From: OFTM382 sp964448185
GTDB lineage: Bacteria > Planctomycetota > Phycisphaerae > Phycisphaerales > UBA1924
Direction of reading: 5' to 3'
DNA: 64,000 bases
Assembly (NCBI GenBank): GCA_964448185.1
Contig: CAYUVO010000002.1
Location: 4,764 to 68,763, forward strand
The notes under the pieces: model-generated
What the model saw: only the letters and a program-made list of their open reading frames with translations
Databases searched by the model: none
Told to the model about the DNA's origin: nothing
Made by a program: the position numbers and the translations under genes
In this document: piece after piece, positions 8,952 through 17,912 of the stretch
Layout of the letters: the number at the start of each line of letters is the position of its first letter
Position numbering within the stretch: position 1 is the stretch's first letter

Positions 8952-10027
8952 CAGGTCTGCGCGCACGCGCTGTCGTCATCGGAGCCACGGGCTACGCCGG
9001 CCGAGAGCTTGTGGCGTTGCTCGCTGCGCACCCAGATATCGAGCTCGTCGGCTTGTTCGCGTCGAGCAAGCATGCTGCGACTGGTTCTCTGCGCACCTTC
9101 GCCGATGAGTTCCCCCGCTATCGCGGCGTCGTTGACCTGCACATCGAACCGACGAATGTCGAAGCCATCACCGAACGCTCGCCCGAGGTCGTGTTTCTCG
9201 CAACGCCCGCCGAGGTCAGTTGTGAGCTGGTGAGCAAACTCCGAGACCATGTGGGCGTGCTGGTTGATCTGTCAGCCGCGTTCCGCATCCCCGACGCAAC
9301 GACCTGCGAGCGGTGGTACTCGATCAAACACACCGATACGGCGCTCCTCGACAGCGCCGCCTATGGCCTCGTCGAGCACGCCCGCGACTCTCTCTTCGAG
9401 GCCGATCTGATCGCGGCTCCCGGGTGCTATCCAACCGCTGCGCTGCTCGGCTTGCTCCCGCTCGCACAGGCAGGAGCACTCGAAGCAAACGAACCCGTTT
9501 CCATCGTTGGCATCAGTGGTGTCAGCGGCGCAGGACGCAGCGCCACCACCGGACAACTGTTCTGTGAGGTGAGCCTCAAGCCTTACGCAATTACGGGTCA
9601 TCGGCACACACCCGAGATCGAGCATCACCTTGGTCTCTCAGCGTTGTTTACTCCCCACGTTGGTCCTTGGGATCGCGGCATGGTCGTCACCTCGCACGCG
9701 AAACTCGCTGACGGCTGGGACGCGGCTCGTGTCAATGAGACATTCGAGCTTGCGTATCCAACGCACATGAATCCGTTTGTACGGTTGCTCACTGATGGCC
9801 AGTGCCCCAACGTCGCAGCGGTCGAACGCACAAACTTCTGCGACCTCGCGTGGCACGTCGAATCTGAACACCGCAAGATCGTGGTGACCAGCGCGATCGA
9901 CAACCTGCTCAAAGGCGCAGCGGGTCAGGCGGTTCAGGCCATGAACCTTCGGCTCGGTTTCGAGGAAAGCGCAGGACTGTTGCCCGATCGCAAGCCTGAA
10001 CGTATCGCCATCGGAGGCGAAGCATGA
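8948..10027 (+). CDS. argC: N-acetyl-gamma-glutamyl-phosphate reductase
   Basis: This 359-residue cytoplasmic enzyme makes N-acetylglutamate 5-semialdehyde by NADPH-dependent reduction of N-acetylglutamyl phosphate, the third step of arginine synthesis. The N-terminal Rossmann motif GATGYAGRE (residues 12-20) binds NADP, and the catalytic cysteine is in APGCYPTAA (Cys160). The GISGVSGAGR and GHRHTPEIE motifs of the family are also present. The start is the ATG in the ATGA overlap with argR, which gives the family's usual N-terminus; the frame is open further upstream inside argR but without similarity. The 3' end overlaps argB in the same ATGA manner, so argR-argC-argB should be translationally coupled. 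Confidence 0.96.
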   Translation: MTGLRARAVVIGATGYAGRELVALLAAHPDIELVGLFASSKHAATGSLRTFADEFPRYRGVVDLHIEPTNVEAITERSPEVVFLATPAEVSCELVSKLRDHVGVLVDLSAAFRIPDATTCERWYSIKHTDTALLDSAAYGLVEHARDSLFEADLIAAPGCYPTAALLGLLPLAQAGALEANEPVSIVGISGVSGAGRSATTGQLFCEVSLKPYAITGHRHTPEIEHHLGLSALFTPHVGPWDRGMVVTSHAKLADGWDAARVNETFELAYPTHMNPFVRLLTDGQCPNVAAVERTNFCDLAWHVESEHRKIVVTSAIDNLLKGAAGQAVQAMNLRLGFEESAGLLPDRKPERIAIGGEA

Positions 10028-10869
10028 CCGGCTCGAACCATCAACCCATCGTCATCAAACTCGGCGGCCGAGTGCTCGATGACGCGCCAGCATGCGCAAG
10101 CATCGCGGCTTCAATAGCAGCATCAGACGCTCCCGTCGTTGTCGTTCACGGCGGGGGTGATCGCGTCGATACCCTGCTCGACAAGCTCAACATCACAACG
10201 CCCAAAATCGACGGCATCCGAGCGACGAGCAAGGAAGCCATCGGACCAGTCGTGGGCGTGCTCGCGGGATTGGTCAACAAGAGTCTCGTCGGCGTGCTGC
10301 GAAGCCACGGCTGTGACGCGGTCGGGCTGTGCCTCGGTGACGGCGGTGCTCTTGAGGTCGAACAAGTCGCAAACCCGGCGCTCGCCATGGTTGGCCGCGT
10401 GGTCAGTGGTGAAGCAGATCTCTGGCGAGAACTTCTCGGTTCCGGGTACACGCCGGTCGTCTCGTCCATCGGGCTTGATGTTCAAGGCCAACTCCTCAAC
10501 GTCAACGCCGACGATGCAGCACTCGGAGCAGCGCGTGCTCTCGGCGCACGCACACTCGTGATGGTCACCGATACCCAAGGCGTGCTCGATACTCAGCAGA
10601 CGCTCATCCCCGAACTCGATGCTGCCACCGCTCGCGCTCTCATTGCCGATGGCACCATCGCCGCGGGCATGATTCCCAAGGTCACCGCAGCACTGCTCGC
10701 AGCGGAATCGCTCGCTGCGCCGGTCCACATCGCGCACTGGTCGGCGCTCACAGACATCATGCAGGACAGCACGACCGGCCCCCTCGCGGGCACCAGGATT
10801 CTCCCCGAATCCCTCAGCCGAGTCAGGCCCCGCGGCGGACCCGAACTCGCTACGACCGAGTCCGCCTGA
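10024..10869 (+). CDS. argB: acetylglutamate kinase
   Basis: This 281-residue amino-acid kinase family enzyme phosphorylates N-acetylglutamate with ATP, the second step of arginine synthesis and often the arginine-feedback step. Visible motifs are VIKLGGRVL at the N-terminus, VVVHGGGDR for the glycine-rich substrate loop, and LLNVNADDAALGAARALGA with VMVTDTQGVLD in the nucleotide-binding half. The length is typical. The start lies in an ATGA overlap with argC. The long N-terminal helix that marks arginine-inhibited hexameric enzymes is not obvious, so feedback inhibition is uncertain. A 150-nt gap separates it from argF. Confidence 0.95.
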   Translation: MTGSNHQPIVIKLGGRVLDDAPACASIAASIAASDAPVVVVHGGGDRVDTLLDKLNITTPKIDGIRATSKEAIGPVVGVLAGLVNKSLVGVLRSHGCDAVGLCLGDGGALEVEQVANPALAMVGRVVSGEADLWRELLGSGYTPVVSSIGLDVQGQLLNVNADDAALGAARALGARTLVMVTDTQGVLDTQQTLIPELDAATARALIADGTIAAGMIPKVTAALLAAESLAAPVHIAHWSALTDIMQDSTTGPLAGTRILPESLSRVRPRGGPELATTESA

Positions 10870-11019
10870 TCCGGCTCTCTTGACCGCGCGAATCTATCGC
10901 CGGTCACTCGTATACGAACAACATTTCATCGAACGACCATCACGCGGTCCACGTTCGTTTGCCGATCTTTCTTCAAAGCGGCAGCCGAGCGTGGGACCGA
11001 TTGATCCAAGGAACACGCC

Positions 11020-12033
11020 GTGACACTCATCGAAGCTGCGCCTCAGACATCAACATTCGACACAACGCCCGCTCACTTTCTGAGCGTCTCGGATCTCTCC
11101 GACCCGCACGCCATGAAGCTCATCGAACTTGCCAAGCAGATCAAAGCCGACATGAAGCACGACCCCGCGTCGTGGTCACAATCGCTCCGCCATCAGTCGG
11201 CGGTGATGCTCTTCGAGATGCCCAGTCTGCGAACCCGCGTGAGTTTCGAGATCGGGATCGCCAAACTCGGGGGTCACGCGATGTTCTTCGATCACTCCAA
11301 GCAACGCATCGGCGAACGCGAGAGCGCCCACGACTACGCCAAGAACCTCGAACGCATGGCCGACGTGGTGATCGCCCGCGTGTATTCGCACGACGTGCTC
11401 GTTGAGATGGCCGAGCATTCGAGCGTGCCCATTGTCAATGCACTGAGCGATCACGAGCACCCGTGCCAGGCGCTCGCCGACATGCTCACACTCCACGAAA
11501 TCTTTGGCACGTTCGAGGACCTGCGCCTCGCATGGGTAGGCGATGGCAACAACGTCTGCCACTCGCTCATGCTCCTGGCAGCCAAGCTCGGTATCTCCAT
11601 GACCGTCGTCACGCCCAAGGGATTTGAGCCTCAGTTTAGCGTGGTCAAACAAGCCTTGGGTGATGCGAAGACTACGGGCTCGACCATCACGCTCAGCCAC
11701 AAACTCGCAGCCATCGAAGGCCACCACGCGGTCTACACCGACACATGGCTCTCGATGGGTCAAGATCATCAAGCCGAGCTGCGCGCCGGAGCGTTCGCGG
11801 GTTTGCAGATCAACGAGAAAGCAATGAAGCTCGCCTCACATGGGCTCGATGCGCCCTCTGTCTTCATGCACTGCCTGCCCGCGCATCGTGGCGAAGAGGT
11901 CGCAGCCGAAGTGATTGATTCACCGCACTCGGTCGTATTCGACCAAGCCGAGAATCGCATGTGGGCGCAGAACGCACTGCTCTGCAACTTGCTCAACAAG
12001 GTGCCACTGACAAGCACACAAGAGGTGCTCTGA
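11020..12033 (+). CDS. argF: ornithine carbamoyltransferase
   Basis: This 337-residue enzyme joins carbamoyl phosphate and ornithine to citrulline. Carbamoyl-phosphate binding is shown by SLRTR (residues 69-73, a variant of the usual STRTR) and by HPCQALADMLT (from His147). The ornithine-side motif is HCLPAHRGEE (from His284). The start is a GTG with AAGGA about eight bases upstream. The stop codon TGA shares a base with the ATG of the next gene (TGATG), which points to coupling with the acetyltransferase. The Leu in place of Thr in the carbamoyl-phosphate loop is a modest oddity; the AOTCase/SOTCase alternatives (N-acetyl- or N-succinyl-ornithine) should be kept in mind. Confidence 0.92.
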   Translation: MTLIEAAPQTSTFDTTPAHFLSVSDLSDPHAMKLIELAKQIKADMKHDPASWSQSLRHQSAVMLFEMPSLRTRVSFEIGIAKLGGHAMFFDHSKQRIGERESAHDYAKNLERMADVVIARVYSHDVLVEMAEHSSVPIVNALSDHEHPCQALADMLTLHEIFGTFEDLRLAWVGDGNNVCHSLMLLAAKLGISMTVVTPKGFEPQFSVVKQALGDAKTTGSTITLSHKLAAIEGHHAVYTDTWLSMGQDHQAELRAGAFAGLQINEKAMKLASHGLDAPSVFMHCLPAHRGEEVAAEVIDSPHSVVFDQAENRMWAQNALLCNLLNKVPLTSTQEVL

Positions 12034-12560
12034 TGAGTGCGGCCTCCACATCGCTCCCGCTCACAGCCAAGCCATCTTCGTACACGCCGCGCGGTGCAGC
12101 CGAGCACGACGCGGGCGACATCTGTTCGCTGGTCAACCAGTGGGCATCGCGAGGGCTCACGCTTGCGCGCACCCCCGACGAGATCACCGATTCAATCAAG
12201 CAGTTCGTGGTCGTCGCAAGCACAGAACGACGTGAAGAAATCGCCGCCTGCGGCTCGCTTGTCGAATGGCCCCCGAAAATCGCCGAGATCCGTTCGGTCG
12301 CGGTCGCCGATGAGCATCAAGGCTGCGGCGCGGGGCGAGCCGTCGTCGAGGCATTGATCGCCAAAGCCCGAGCCGAAGGCCTTGAAATCATTGTACTGCT
12401 CACCAAAGCGCCCGAGTTCTTTGCAAAACAAGGCTTCGAGGAAGTGCCTCTTGAACAGTTGCCCGCCGAATATGTCGAATCGGCGTTGGTCGCCCACAAC
12501 CGCTGCACCCAAGGCCGAACCGCGATGCAGTTGGTGCTCCATAACCCCGAGCATTCATGA
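12033..12560 (+). CDS. GNAT acetyltransferase, probable short N-acetylglutamate synthase
   Basis: This 175-residue single-domain GNAT protein has the acetyl-CoA pyrophosphate loop Q-GCGAGR (residues 96-102), preceded by the beta-strand AEIRSVAVADEH and followed by PEFFAKQGFEEVPLEQLP. The last segment is typical of the acetyltransferase domain of ArgA-type N-acetylglutamate synthases, and the size matches the short stand-alone form lacking the amino-acid-kinase domain. It starts one base inside the argF stop. Context and motif together suggest that it supplies N-acetylglutamate, the first step of the pathway; a different acetyl acceptor cannot be excluded. Its frame is open upstream inside argF without meaningful similarity. 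It converges with nuoG after 31 nt. Confidence 0.75.
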   Translation: MSAASTSLPLTAKPSSYTPRGAAEHDAGDICSLVNQWASRGLTLARTPDEITDSIKQFVVVASTERREEIAACGSLVEWPPKIAEIRSVAVADEHQGCGAGRAVVEALIAKARAEGLEIIVLLTKAPEFFAKQGFEEVPLEQLPAEYVESALVAHNRCTQGRTAMQLVLHNPEHS

Positions 12561-12591
12561 ACAGTGGCGTGCTTCGAGGACAGCAGCGTGC

Positions 12592-14361
12592 CTAAAGCTC
12601 CACCATCTCCATGCCCGGCTCGTGCTGGGCGGTGATCGACGGAGCCTGCACCTCGGTGGTAAACACGCCCAGCTTGCCGTGCGCCTCGGCCATCTGCACT
12701 CTGATGTTGGCATCGTTGAACAAGGTCGCTCTCGGGATCGCGATCTCCATCGCTCCGGGGACTTGTCCCGGGCCTTCATCGACGATCGTCACTCGCGCGT
12801 GCGCTCCCATGAGCACGTCTGCGCCGTCGAGCACCGCTGCGAGATCCAGTGCGATCTGTCCTTCGCTCTTGGCAAACTCGATCGGTAGCATCGCCCGCTC
12901 AAAGGATTGGATCAAGCCGCGAGCGCTCTCGAACGTGCCCGCTTTTTCGAGCCATGTGACGCCGGGGATCACGATGTCGGCTTGATCTGCCAGCGAAGAT
13001 TCCAGCGTGTCGATCACCACCACAAACCGCTTCGTGCGATCCGCAACTTTCATGAGCGAATCTGTCGCCCAAGGCTTGTGATCGTTGCCGGTGACAATCA
13101 CCGCGCCCACATCGCTCTCGCGGCACCGCTTGGCCCATGCCTGGGCGTCCATCGGCTCGCTTCCCAGCACCGCTGCGAGCACTCGCTTGACGCCGCGCGC
13201 GTTGGGTGCTTTCTCAGCACGAATCGTATAAGTATTGGTGTCGCCCTCAGAGGCACCCGGCGGGAAGGTCTGGTCTTCGCCCTCGAATCGCACAGGACCG
13301 ACGCCAATGATCGCACCCGGATCGATGCTTCTCGCCAGATTCGCAAGCGCAAACGCTTCTTCACACGTCAAATGAGCGCTCACCAGCAGGCCCAGCTTCT
13401 TGCCGCCATCGGCCGCCTTGCGGAGCCCCGCGATCGTCGTGTCGTACACCCGGTTGTAGTCGTCAGCGATCAGCACCCCGTGCTGGCGACGCATCGGTGC
13501 GCGTAGTCGCTGATCGCTCTGAACATGCTTCCAGCCGTAACGAACCTCGTCCGAAATCCACCACGCATTGACGCCCGGGTTCTCGCGAGGACGCACACGG
13601 AACGCCTGGCCTTGGTTGTGGTCCACCCAGATGTTGTCGCCACCCGCGGTCAGCCCGTCGATGCTGGGGGTCGACTTGAGGAACCACACCCGTTGCGCAA
13701 ACAAGAAGTCCTTGTCGAGCAACGCGCCCACCGGGCACAGATCAATCACGTTCGCACTCATCGGGTTATCTAGCGGCACGCCCGGGAACACATCAATCTC
13801 CTCGGCGTTCCCGCGACCATCCACATACAACTCGGCGGTGCCCGTGATCTCGCGTGTGAACCGCACGCACCGCGTACACATGATGCACCGATCCGAATAC
13901 AGCAACACGTTGGGGCCGAGATCCTTCTTGGGGTTCTTGACCTTCTGTTCTTGGAATCGGCTTGAGGCGTTACCGAACTGGAAGCTGTAGTCCTGCAAGA
14001 AGCACTCGCCCGCTTGGTCGCACACCGGGCAGTCCAGCGGGTGGTTGATGAGCAGATACTCCATCACGCTGCGCTGATTGGCGATGGCTTTGGGCGAGTC
14101 GGTGTGCACCACCATGCCTTCAGCCGCCGGCGTCTGGCAGGTGGGGATGAGCTTGCCGCCCATCATCGGTTCGAGCTTGTTGTCGTTGCGAGAGTTGGGT
14201 GCCCAGATTTCACCCAAACAGATCCGGCACGAAGCCGTCACCGTCAGCCCCTCGTGATAGCAATACGAGGGGATCTCCACCCCGCTCGCCTGGGCCGCTT
14301 GAAGGATCATCTGGCCCGGCGCAAACTCGCAGGGCTTCCCGTTGATGGTGATCGTCGCCAT
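12592..14361 (-). CDS. nuoG: NADH-quinone oxidoreductase subunit G (iron-sulfur subunit)
   Basis: This 589-residue peripheral-arm subunit of complex I passes electrons between clusters on the cytoplasmic side. Cluster ligands are visible: a 2Fe-2S set Cys34, Cys45, Cys48, Cys75; the His-Cys3 4Fe-4S set in HPLDCPVCDQAGEC (His107, Cys111, Cys114, Cys120); and a third set in CIMCTRC with Cys209. A molybdopterin-oxidoreductase-like C-terminal half follows, with no extra N7-type cysteine motif that I could find. The start is the ATG giving MATITINGKPCEF; a longer open frame upstream lacks similarity. No other nuo gene is next to it, which is unusual. A related formate-dehydrogenase or hydrogenase subunit is possible but less likely. 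Confidence 0.88.
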   Translation of the reverse strand: MATITINGKPCEFAPGQMILQAAQASGVEIPSYCYHEGLTVTASCRICLGEIWAPNSRNDNKLEPMMGGKLIPTCQTPAAEGMVVHTDSPKAIANQRSVMEYLLINHPLDCPVCDQAGECFLQDYSFQFGNASSRFQEQKVKNPKKDLGPNVLLYSDRCIMCTRCVRFTREITGTAELYVDGRGNAEEIDVFPGVPLDNPMSANVIDLCPVGALLDKDFLFAQRVWFLKSTPSIDGLTAGGDNIWVDHNQGQAFRVRPRENPGVNAWWISDEVRYGWKHVQSDQRLRAPMRRQHGVLIADDYNRVYDTTIAGLRKAADGGKKLGLLVSAHLTCEEAFALANLARSIDPGAIIGVGPVRFEGEDQTFPPGASEGDTNTYTIRAEKAPNARGVKRVLAAVLGSEPMDAQAWAKRCRESDVGAVIVTGNDHKPWATDSLMKVADRTKRFVVVIDTLESSLADQADIVIPGVTWLEKAGTFESARGLIQSFERAMLPIEFAKSEGQIALDLAAVLDGADVLMGAHARVTIVDEGPGQVPGAMEIAIPRATLFNDANIRVQMAEAHGKLGVFTTEVQAPSITAQHEPGMEMVEL

Positions 14362-14549
14362 AGGTCCACAGTGTAGGACCATCACCAGCGACGCTGTGGG
14401 GCTTGAAATCCCCATTCGCCAGCTTCTCGGACGCCAAGGCATTGCGAGGATTATGGGCATAAAATCTTGGTTACCAGCTTGTTGCGCGGCACAATAGAGG
14501 CAGCAACCCGATGCCCATCCACACACAGCATCTCTGAGGGAGATCCGCC

Positions 14550-15614
14550 ATGTTTTGTTTGTTGAGTTCCCAACTCCGTCGCGTCTCGTGCTCGGCTGTC
14601 GCTCTGATGATCGCCGGCGCAGCCCTCCCCGCCGCTGCCCAGATCGAGCTCCTCCAAACCCTCGACCCCACCGAGTCGGGCAGCCTCAACGCCATCGGCT
14701 ACGACTCGGTCTCGGACCTGATCTATGTACATGCACAGTCAGCAGCCGATTACCAGTCGTTCGATAGGGCTGGAACCTTCGTCGCCAACGTCGCCAAACC
14801 AGCGCCCGGCGGCAACGACGACGACATCGAGTTTGCCTCGGTCCCCGTCACCATCAACAGCGTCACCGTCCCCGCGGGCACTCTGTTCTCCACGGAAAAT
14901 GATGCCGATCCACCTCGCATCTTCGCGGTTGACGTCTCGGATGGCAGCATCCTCGCGACCATTTCTACAGATCCCGGCGCGGTAGGCTCGTGGGTCGGCG
15001 GAGCCTACAGCAGCGCCCGAGGCACGTTCTTCACCCTCGATTGGACGGGTGATGCGGTCCAAGAGATCGATCCCGCTGACGGTTCCGTCCTCAACTCCTT
15101 CAGCGTCGTTCCGACTGGAGCAACACCCTTCGACGTTTTCTTCGGCGACCTCGACATCCTCGATGCCGACGGCAACATCTACATCATCAGCAGCTCACAA
15201 AGCCGGATGCGCATCATGAGCCCCGACGGCGCCTGGCTCGGCGACACCGACTTCACCCCGCTGGGGCTCTTGGGTGGTCTCTCGGGGATCGCCTTCGACG
15301 ACGCACGAGGCGAAATATGGATGAGCAGCACCGGCGGCTTCATCTACCACATCGGGAACATCACCCCGGTGACACCGTGTTCATCCGACCTCGCGGATGA
15401 CTTCGGCAACCCGCTCGTTCGAGATCATCAGGTCACCTTTGGCGATTTCCTCGCGCTGCTCGGGTTCGTAGGACCCTGCGCAGGCGGCAATCCGGGATGC
15501 CAGGNNNNNNNNNNNNNNATCGCCGACAGCTTCGGATTCCCGGGCTCCGATGCCACCGTTGACTTCGGCGACTTCCTGTTCCTGCTCGGCCAGGTCGGAC
15601 CCTGCCCCGAATAG
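14550..15614 (+). CDS. secreted GC-type dockerin protein (contains assembly gap)
   Basis: This is an exported protein of about 354 residues with a signal peptide (cleavage probably after AAAQ), preceded by a good GAGGGAG Shine-Dalgarno seven bases from the ATG. The central part has beta-propeller-like strands (LNAIGYDSVSDLIYVH, VGGAYSSARGTFFTLDWTG, LSGIAFDDARGEIWM), which suggests an NHL- or SMP-30-like fold; this is inferred. The C-terminus has two GC-type dockerin-like repeats (DLADDFG...GDFLALLG and IADSFG...GDFLFLLG). A run of 14 N falls between the repeats and keeps the frame, but the true spacing is unknown. In the protein at 2037-4241 only two residues separate the GC from IADDFG, so the placeholder length here is probably arbitrary. 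Confidence 0.8.
   Translation: MFCLLSSQLRRVSCSAVALMIAGAALPAAAQIELLQTLDPTESGSLNAIGYDSVSDLIYVHAQSAADYQSFDRAGTFVANVAKPAPGGNDDDIEFASVPVTINSVTVPAGTLFSTENDADPPRIFAVDVSDGSILATISTDPGAVGSWVGGAYSSARGTFFTLDWTGDAVQEIDPADGSVLNSFSVVPTGATPFDVFFGDLDILDADGNIYIISSSQSRMRIMSPDGAWLGDTDFTPLGLLGGLSGIAFDDARGEIWMSSTGGFIYHIGNITPVTPCSSDLADDFGNPLVRDHQVTFGDFLALLGFVGPCAGGNPGCQXXXXXIADSFGFPGSDATVDFGDFLFLLGQVGPCPE
15505..15518. other. assembly gap (14 N)
   Basis: Fourteen undetermined bases lie between the two dockerin-like repeats of the secreted protein, a place where near-identical repeats could break an assembly. The reading frame is preserved through the gap. Confidence 0.99.
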
Positions 15615-15655
15615 CTATTCCACCACAGATCGAGCGTTCGCAACACCTGTATTTG

Positions 15656-15687
15656 GTGCCACTGACACCCGTCTTCGGGGTCAGTGC
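15656..15687. repeat. REP-like palindromic repeat, half copy
   Basis: GTGCCACTGAC, then CCCG-TCTT-CGGG, then GTCAGTG forms a hairpin with 7-bp and 4-bp stems and one bulged base. The same sequence with one base change occurs at 49481-49512. It lies between the convergent ends of the GC-dockerin gene and neuC and could also stop transcription. Confidence 0.75.
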
Positions 15688-16854
15688 CTAGTCCGCAAAC
15701 CGCTTGCGCAGCAAACTCGGATCACTCAGATCAACCTGCGCGATCGCCTCCGCCGCCCGCGCCCCCGCGTGCCCGTCGCCATACGGGTGTTCGAGGTTCG
15801 CAAGATCAAGCTCGTGCGCACGCTGCACCGCTCCGCGAACCGCCTCTGTGGTTTCGTGTGCCGCGTCGACCACGTTGTCCGGTCTCTCTCGGCCAGCCTG
15901 CCGAGGCCCCACATTGACCACGGGCAGCTTGAGCGCCGCCGCCTCGATCAAGCCCGCCGACGAGTTGCCCACGAGCACTCCATCCGACGCGGCGAGTTGT
16001 TTGAGCAACCCAACAAACTGCGCACGCGGCAGGTGCTCGACCACATGCACAGTCTCGCAGCTCGCTTCGAGCGCACGCACAATCCCGTCGCGTCCGGGAT
16101 CATGATTCGGATGCAGCGCGAGCACACGCACATCACCCATCGCTTCGAGCACCGCTGCTGCCACCGCTTCTTCGGTTTCCGCATCGCGCCCCGCCGGGTG
16201 CATCAGCATCACCGCCTGGGGCATCGCTCTTGAGCCCGTGAACTTCTCGAGTTCGTCGCCCTCAATCGGCTTGATGTCGTCGAGTCCGTCGATCGCGGGT
16301 GATCCCACGACCACAACTCTCGACGCAGGCTCGCCCATCGCCCGGATGCGCATCGCGGATTGTTCGGTCGCGGGCAGATGCAAGTGTGAGAGCTTGGTGA
16401 TGGCGTGTCGCAGCGCTTCGTCAGCGATGCCCTCTGCACGATCCCCGCCGTGGAGGTGTGCGACCGCGAATCCACCGATGCTCGCTGCGCTGGCTGCTGC
16501 GAATGCTTCGATGCGATCGCCGAGGACCACCACCCAGTCGGGCTGATGCCCCGCGTAGGTGCGCGCAAAGCGTGCGATCCCGCGGCCCACCGCTTGGGCG
16601 TCATCGAGCCGCGTGGGCCTGCCGGGCTCTTGCATCGGGACAGAATCCGCGACGAGAAACGCTGCCTTGACGTCACGAAACGTCAGCGCAGGCGGGATCA
16701 GATGCGAGCCCGCAGCCACCACCGCAAGCTCCAGATCCGCGTGCGCTCCGATCGCGTGCATCACCGGTGCAAGCAGCCCAAACTCGGCCCGCGAACCCGT
16801 GACCACCATCACCCGTTTGAGCGATGGGTCTTTCTCAAAGGCTTCCCCATTCAT
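15688..16854 (-). CDS. neuC: UDP-N-acetylglucosamine 2-epimerase (hydrolysing), NeuC family
   Basis: This 388-residue cytoplasmic enzyme is predicted to convert UDP-GlcNAc (or a derivative) to ManNAc and UDP, the first committed step to sialic-acid-like sugars. The family N-terminus is MVVTGSRAEFGLLAPVM; catalytic-site motifs include VLGDRIEAFAAA, HLHGGDRAEGIADE and GNSSAGLIEA. It is the last gene of the four-gene operon, and its ATG overlaps the neuB stop by 4 nt. It lacks the LegB/PseB dehydratase partners that would point to legionaminic or pseudaminic acid, at least in this window, so a Neu5Ac-type route is the simplest reading. GDP-linked legionaminate enzymes of the same fold (LegG) remain possible. 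Confidence 0.88.
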   Translation of the reverse strand: MNGEAFEKDPSLKRVMVVTGSRAEFGLLAPVMHAIGAHADLELAVVAAGSHLIPPALTFRDVKAAFLVADSVPMQEPGRPTRLDDAQAVGRGIARFARTYAGHQPDWVVVLGDRIEAFAAASAASIGGFAVAHLHGGDRAEGIADEALRHAITKLSHLHLPATEQSAMRIRAMGEPASRVVVVGSPAIDGLDDIKPIEGDELEKFTGSRAMPQAVMLMHPAGRDAETEEAVAAAVLEAMGDVRVLALHPNHDPGRDGIVRALEASCETVHVVEHLPRAQFVGLLKQLAASDGVLVGNSSAGLIEAAALKLPVVNVGPRQAGRERPDNVVDAAHETTEAVRGAVQRAHELDLANLEHPYGDGHAGARAAEAIAQVDLSDPSLLRKRFAD

Positions 16855-17912
16855 GACTCAAGATCCTCCCAGACAATCGGCACGTCCGCGTTCACCGGGC
16901 GAACCACGCGCCTGCCGATCACTCGCTCAAGATTGAACGGCTCGATGCCCGTTCCGGGTCGTTTATAGGTCAGATCGTCCACTGACGAGATCATGTGACC
17001 CGTCTCCATTGCATTTCTACTTACGATTGATTGTCTCGATACCGTGCGCACATCGCGTTCGCACTCGAGAACCGCTTTGTGCTGGCCTTGGCTCGGTGAC
17101 GTGACAATTGGAACCATCCCCGGCAGCATCTCGACATACTGCGCAAACTGCGCCGGATCGAGCGATGCCGCGTGGTCCGGGCCTTGTGCGCACGGGTCAT
17201 AGGTGATGTGTCGTTCGAGGATCGCAGCGCCAGCGAGCACGGCATCACGCCCCGCACCGATCTCTTTCGTGTGATCGCTGTACCCCGTCGCAAGCCCGGT
17301 AGCTCCATGAAGCTCATGGATTGCCTCCAGCGCCGGCTCGGGCGCGGGGTAACTGCTCACGCACTGCAAAATCGCCAATCGATCTCTTGCATCTGTCAGC
17401 CATCCGTGGCTGCCGCTTGCACCGACGGTGCGCACTACTTCTTCAAGTGTGCTTGCACCGGTGCTAACGATCATCGGCTTGCCCGTGTCGGCGATCGCTT
17501 CAAGCAGTGGCCGATGAATCAAGTCCGGGCTCGCGGTTTTGTAGGCGTCCCATGCCAGCGTCTGCGCGTGTTCGACCAACTCGGCACTAAACACAGTGAC
17601 GATCGCGTGGAGACCCCGTAGGTGCGCACGCTCAACGATTCTTGTCATTTCGTCGAGGTCCAGTTCGAGCCTGTGGAGCATGGTCACGGGATCGGTTTCA
17701 CCCGCAGCTTCCTGATACGCCGCGAGTTTGGCCGCCGAGCTCATCAACAAGTCAGTCTGAAAGTACTGCACCTTGATCGCATCCGCCCCCGCTTGCGATG
17801 CAGCATCAACGAGCGAGAACGCCCGTTCAACATCGCCATCATGATTGACGCCGATCTCGGCGATCACATAAGGCTTGTGCCCCGGGCCAATGGTTCGAGT
17901 CCCGATCTTCAT
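16851..17912 (-). CDS. neuB: N-acetylneuraminate synthase family protein
   Basis: This 353-residue enzyme condenses phosphoenolpyruvate with ManNAc (or a related hexose) to give a nine-carbon nonulosonic acid. The TIM-barrel domain begins with PYVIAEIGVNHDGDVERA and continues with GADAIKVQYFQ, YKTASPDL and MIVSTGASTLEE. The C-terminal antifreeze-like (SAF) domain is present (GHMISSVDDLTYKRPGTGI...). Overlap with neuA upstream and neuC downstream is 4 nt each. The exact substrate (ManNAc, or 2,4-diacetamido sugars for legionaminate or pseudaminate) cannot be told from sequence alone; the NeuC neighbour favours ManNAc or its derivative. Confidence 0.9.
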   Translation of the reverse strand: MKIGTRTIGPGHKPYVIAEIGVNHDGDVERAFSLVDAASQAGADAIKVQYFQTDLLMSSAAKLAAYQEAAGETDPVTMLHRLELDLDEMTRIVERAHLRGLHAIVTVFSAELVEHAQTLAWDAYKTASPDLIHRPLLEAIADTGKPMIVSTGASTLEEVVRTVGASGSHGWLTDARDRLAILQCVSSYPAPEPALEAIHELHGATGLATGYSDHTKEIGAGRDAVLAGAAILERHITYDPCAQGPDHAASLDPAQFAQYVEMLPGMVPIVTSPSQGQHKAVLECERDVRTVSRQSIVSRNAMETGHMISSVDDLTYKRPGTGIEPFNLERVIGRRVVRPVNADVPIVWEDLES

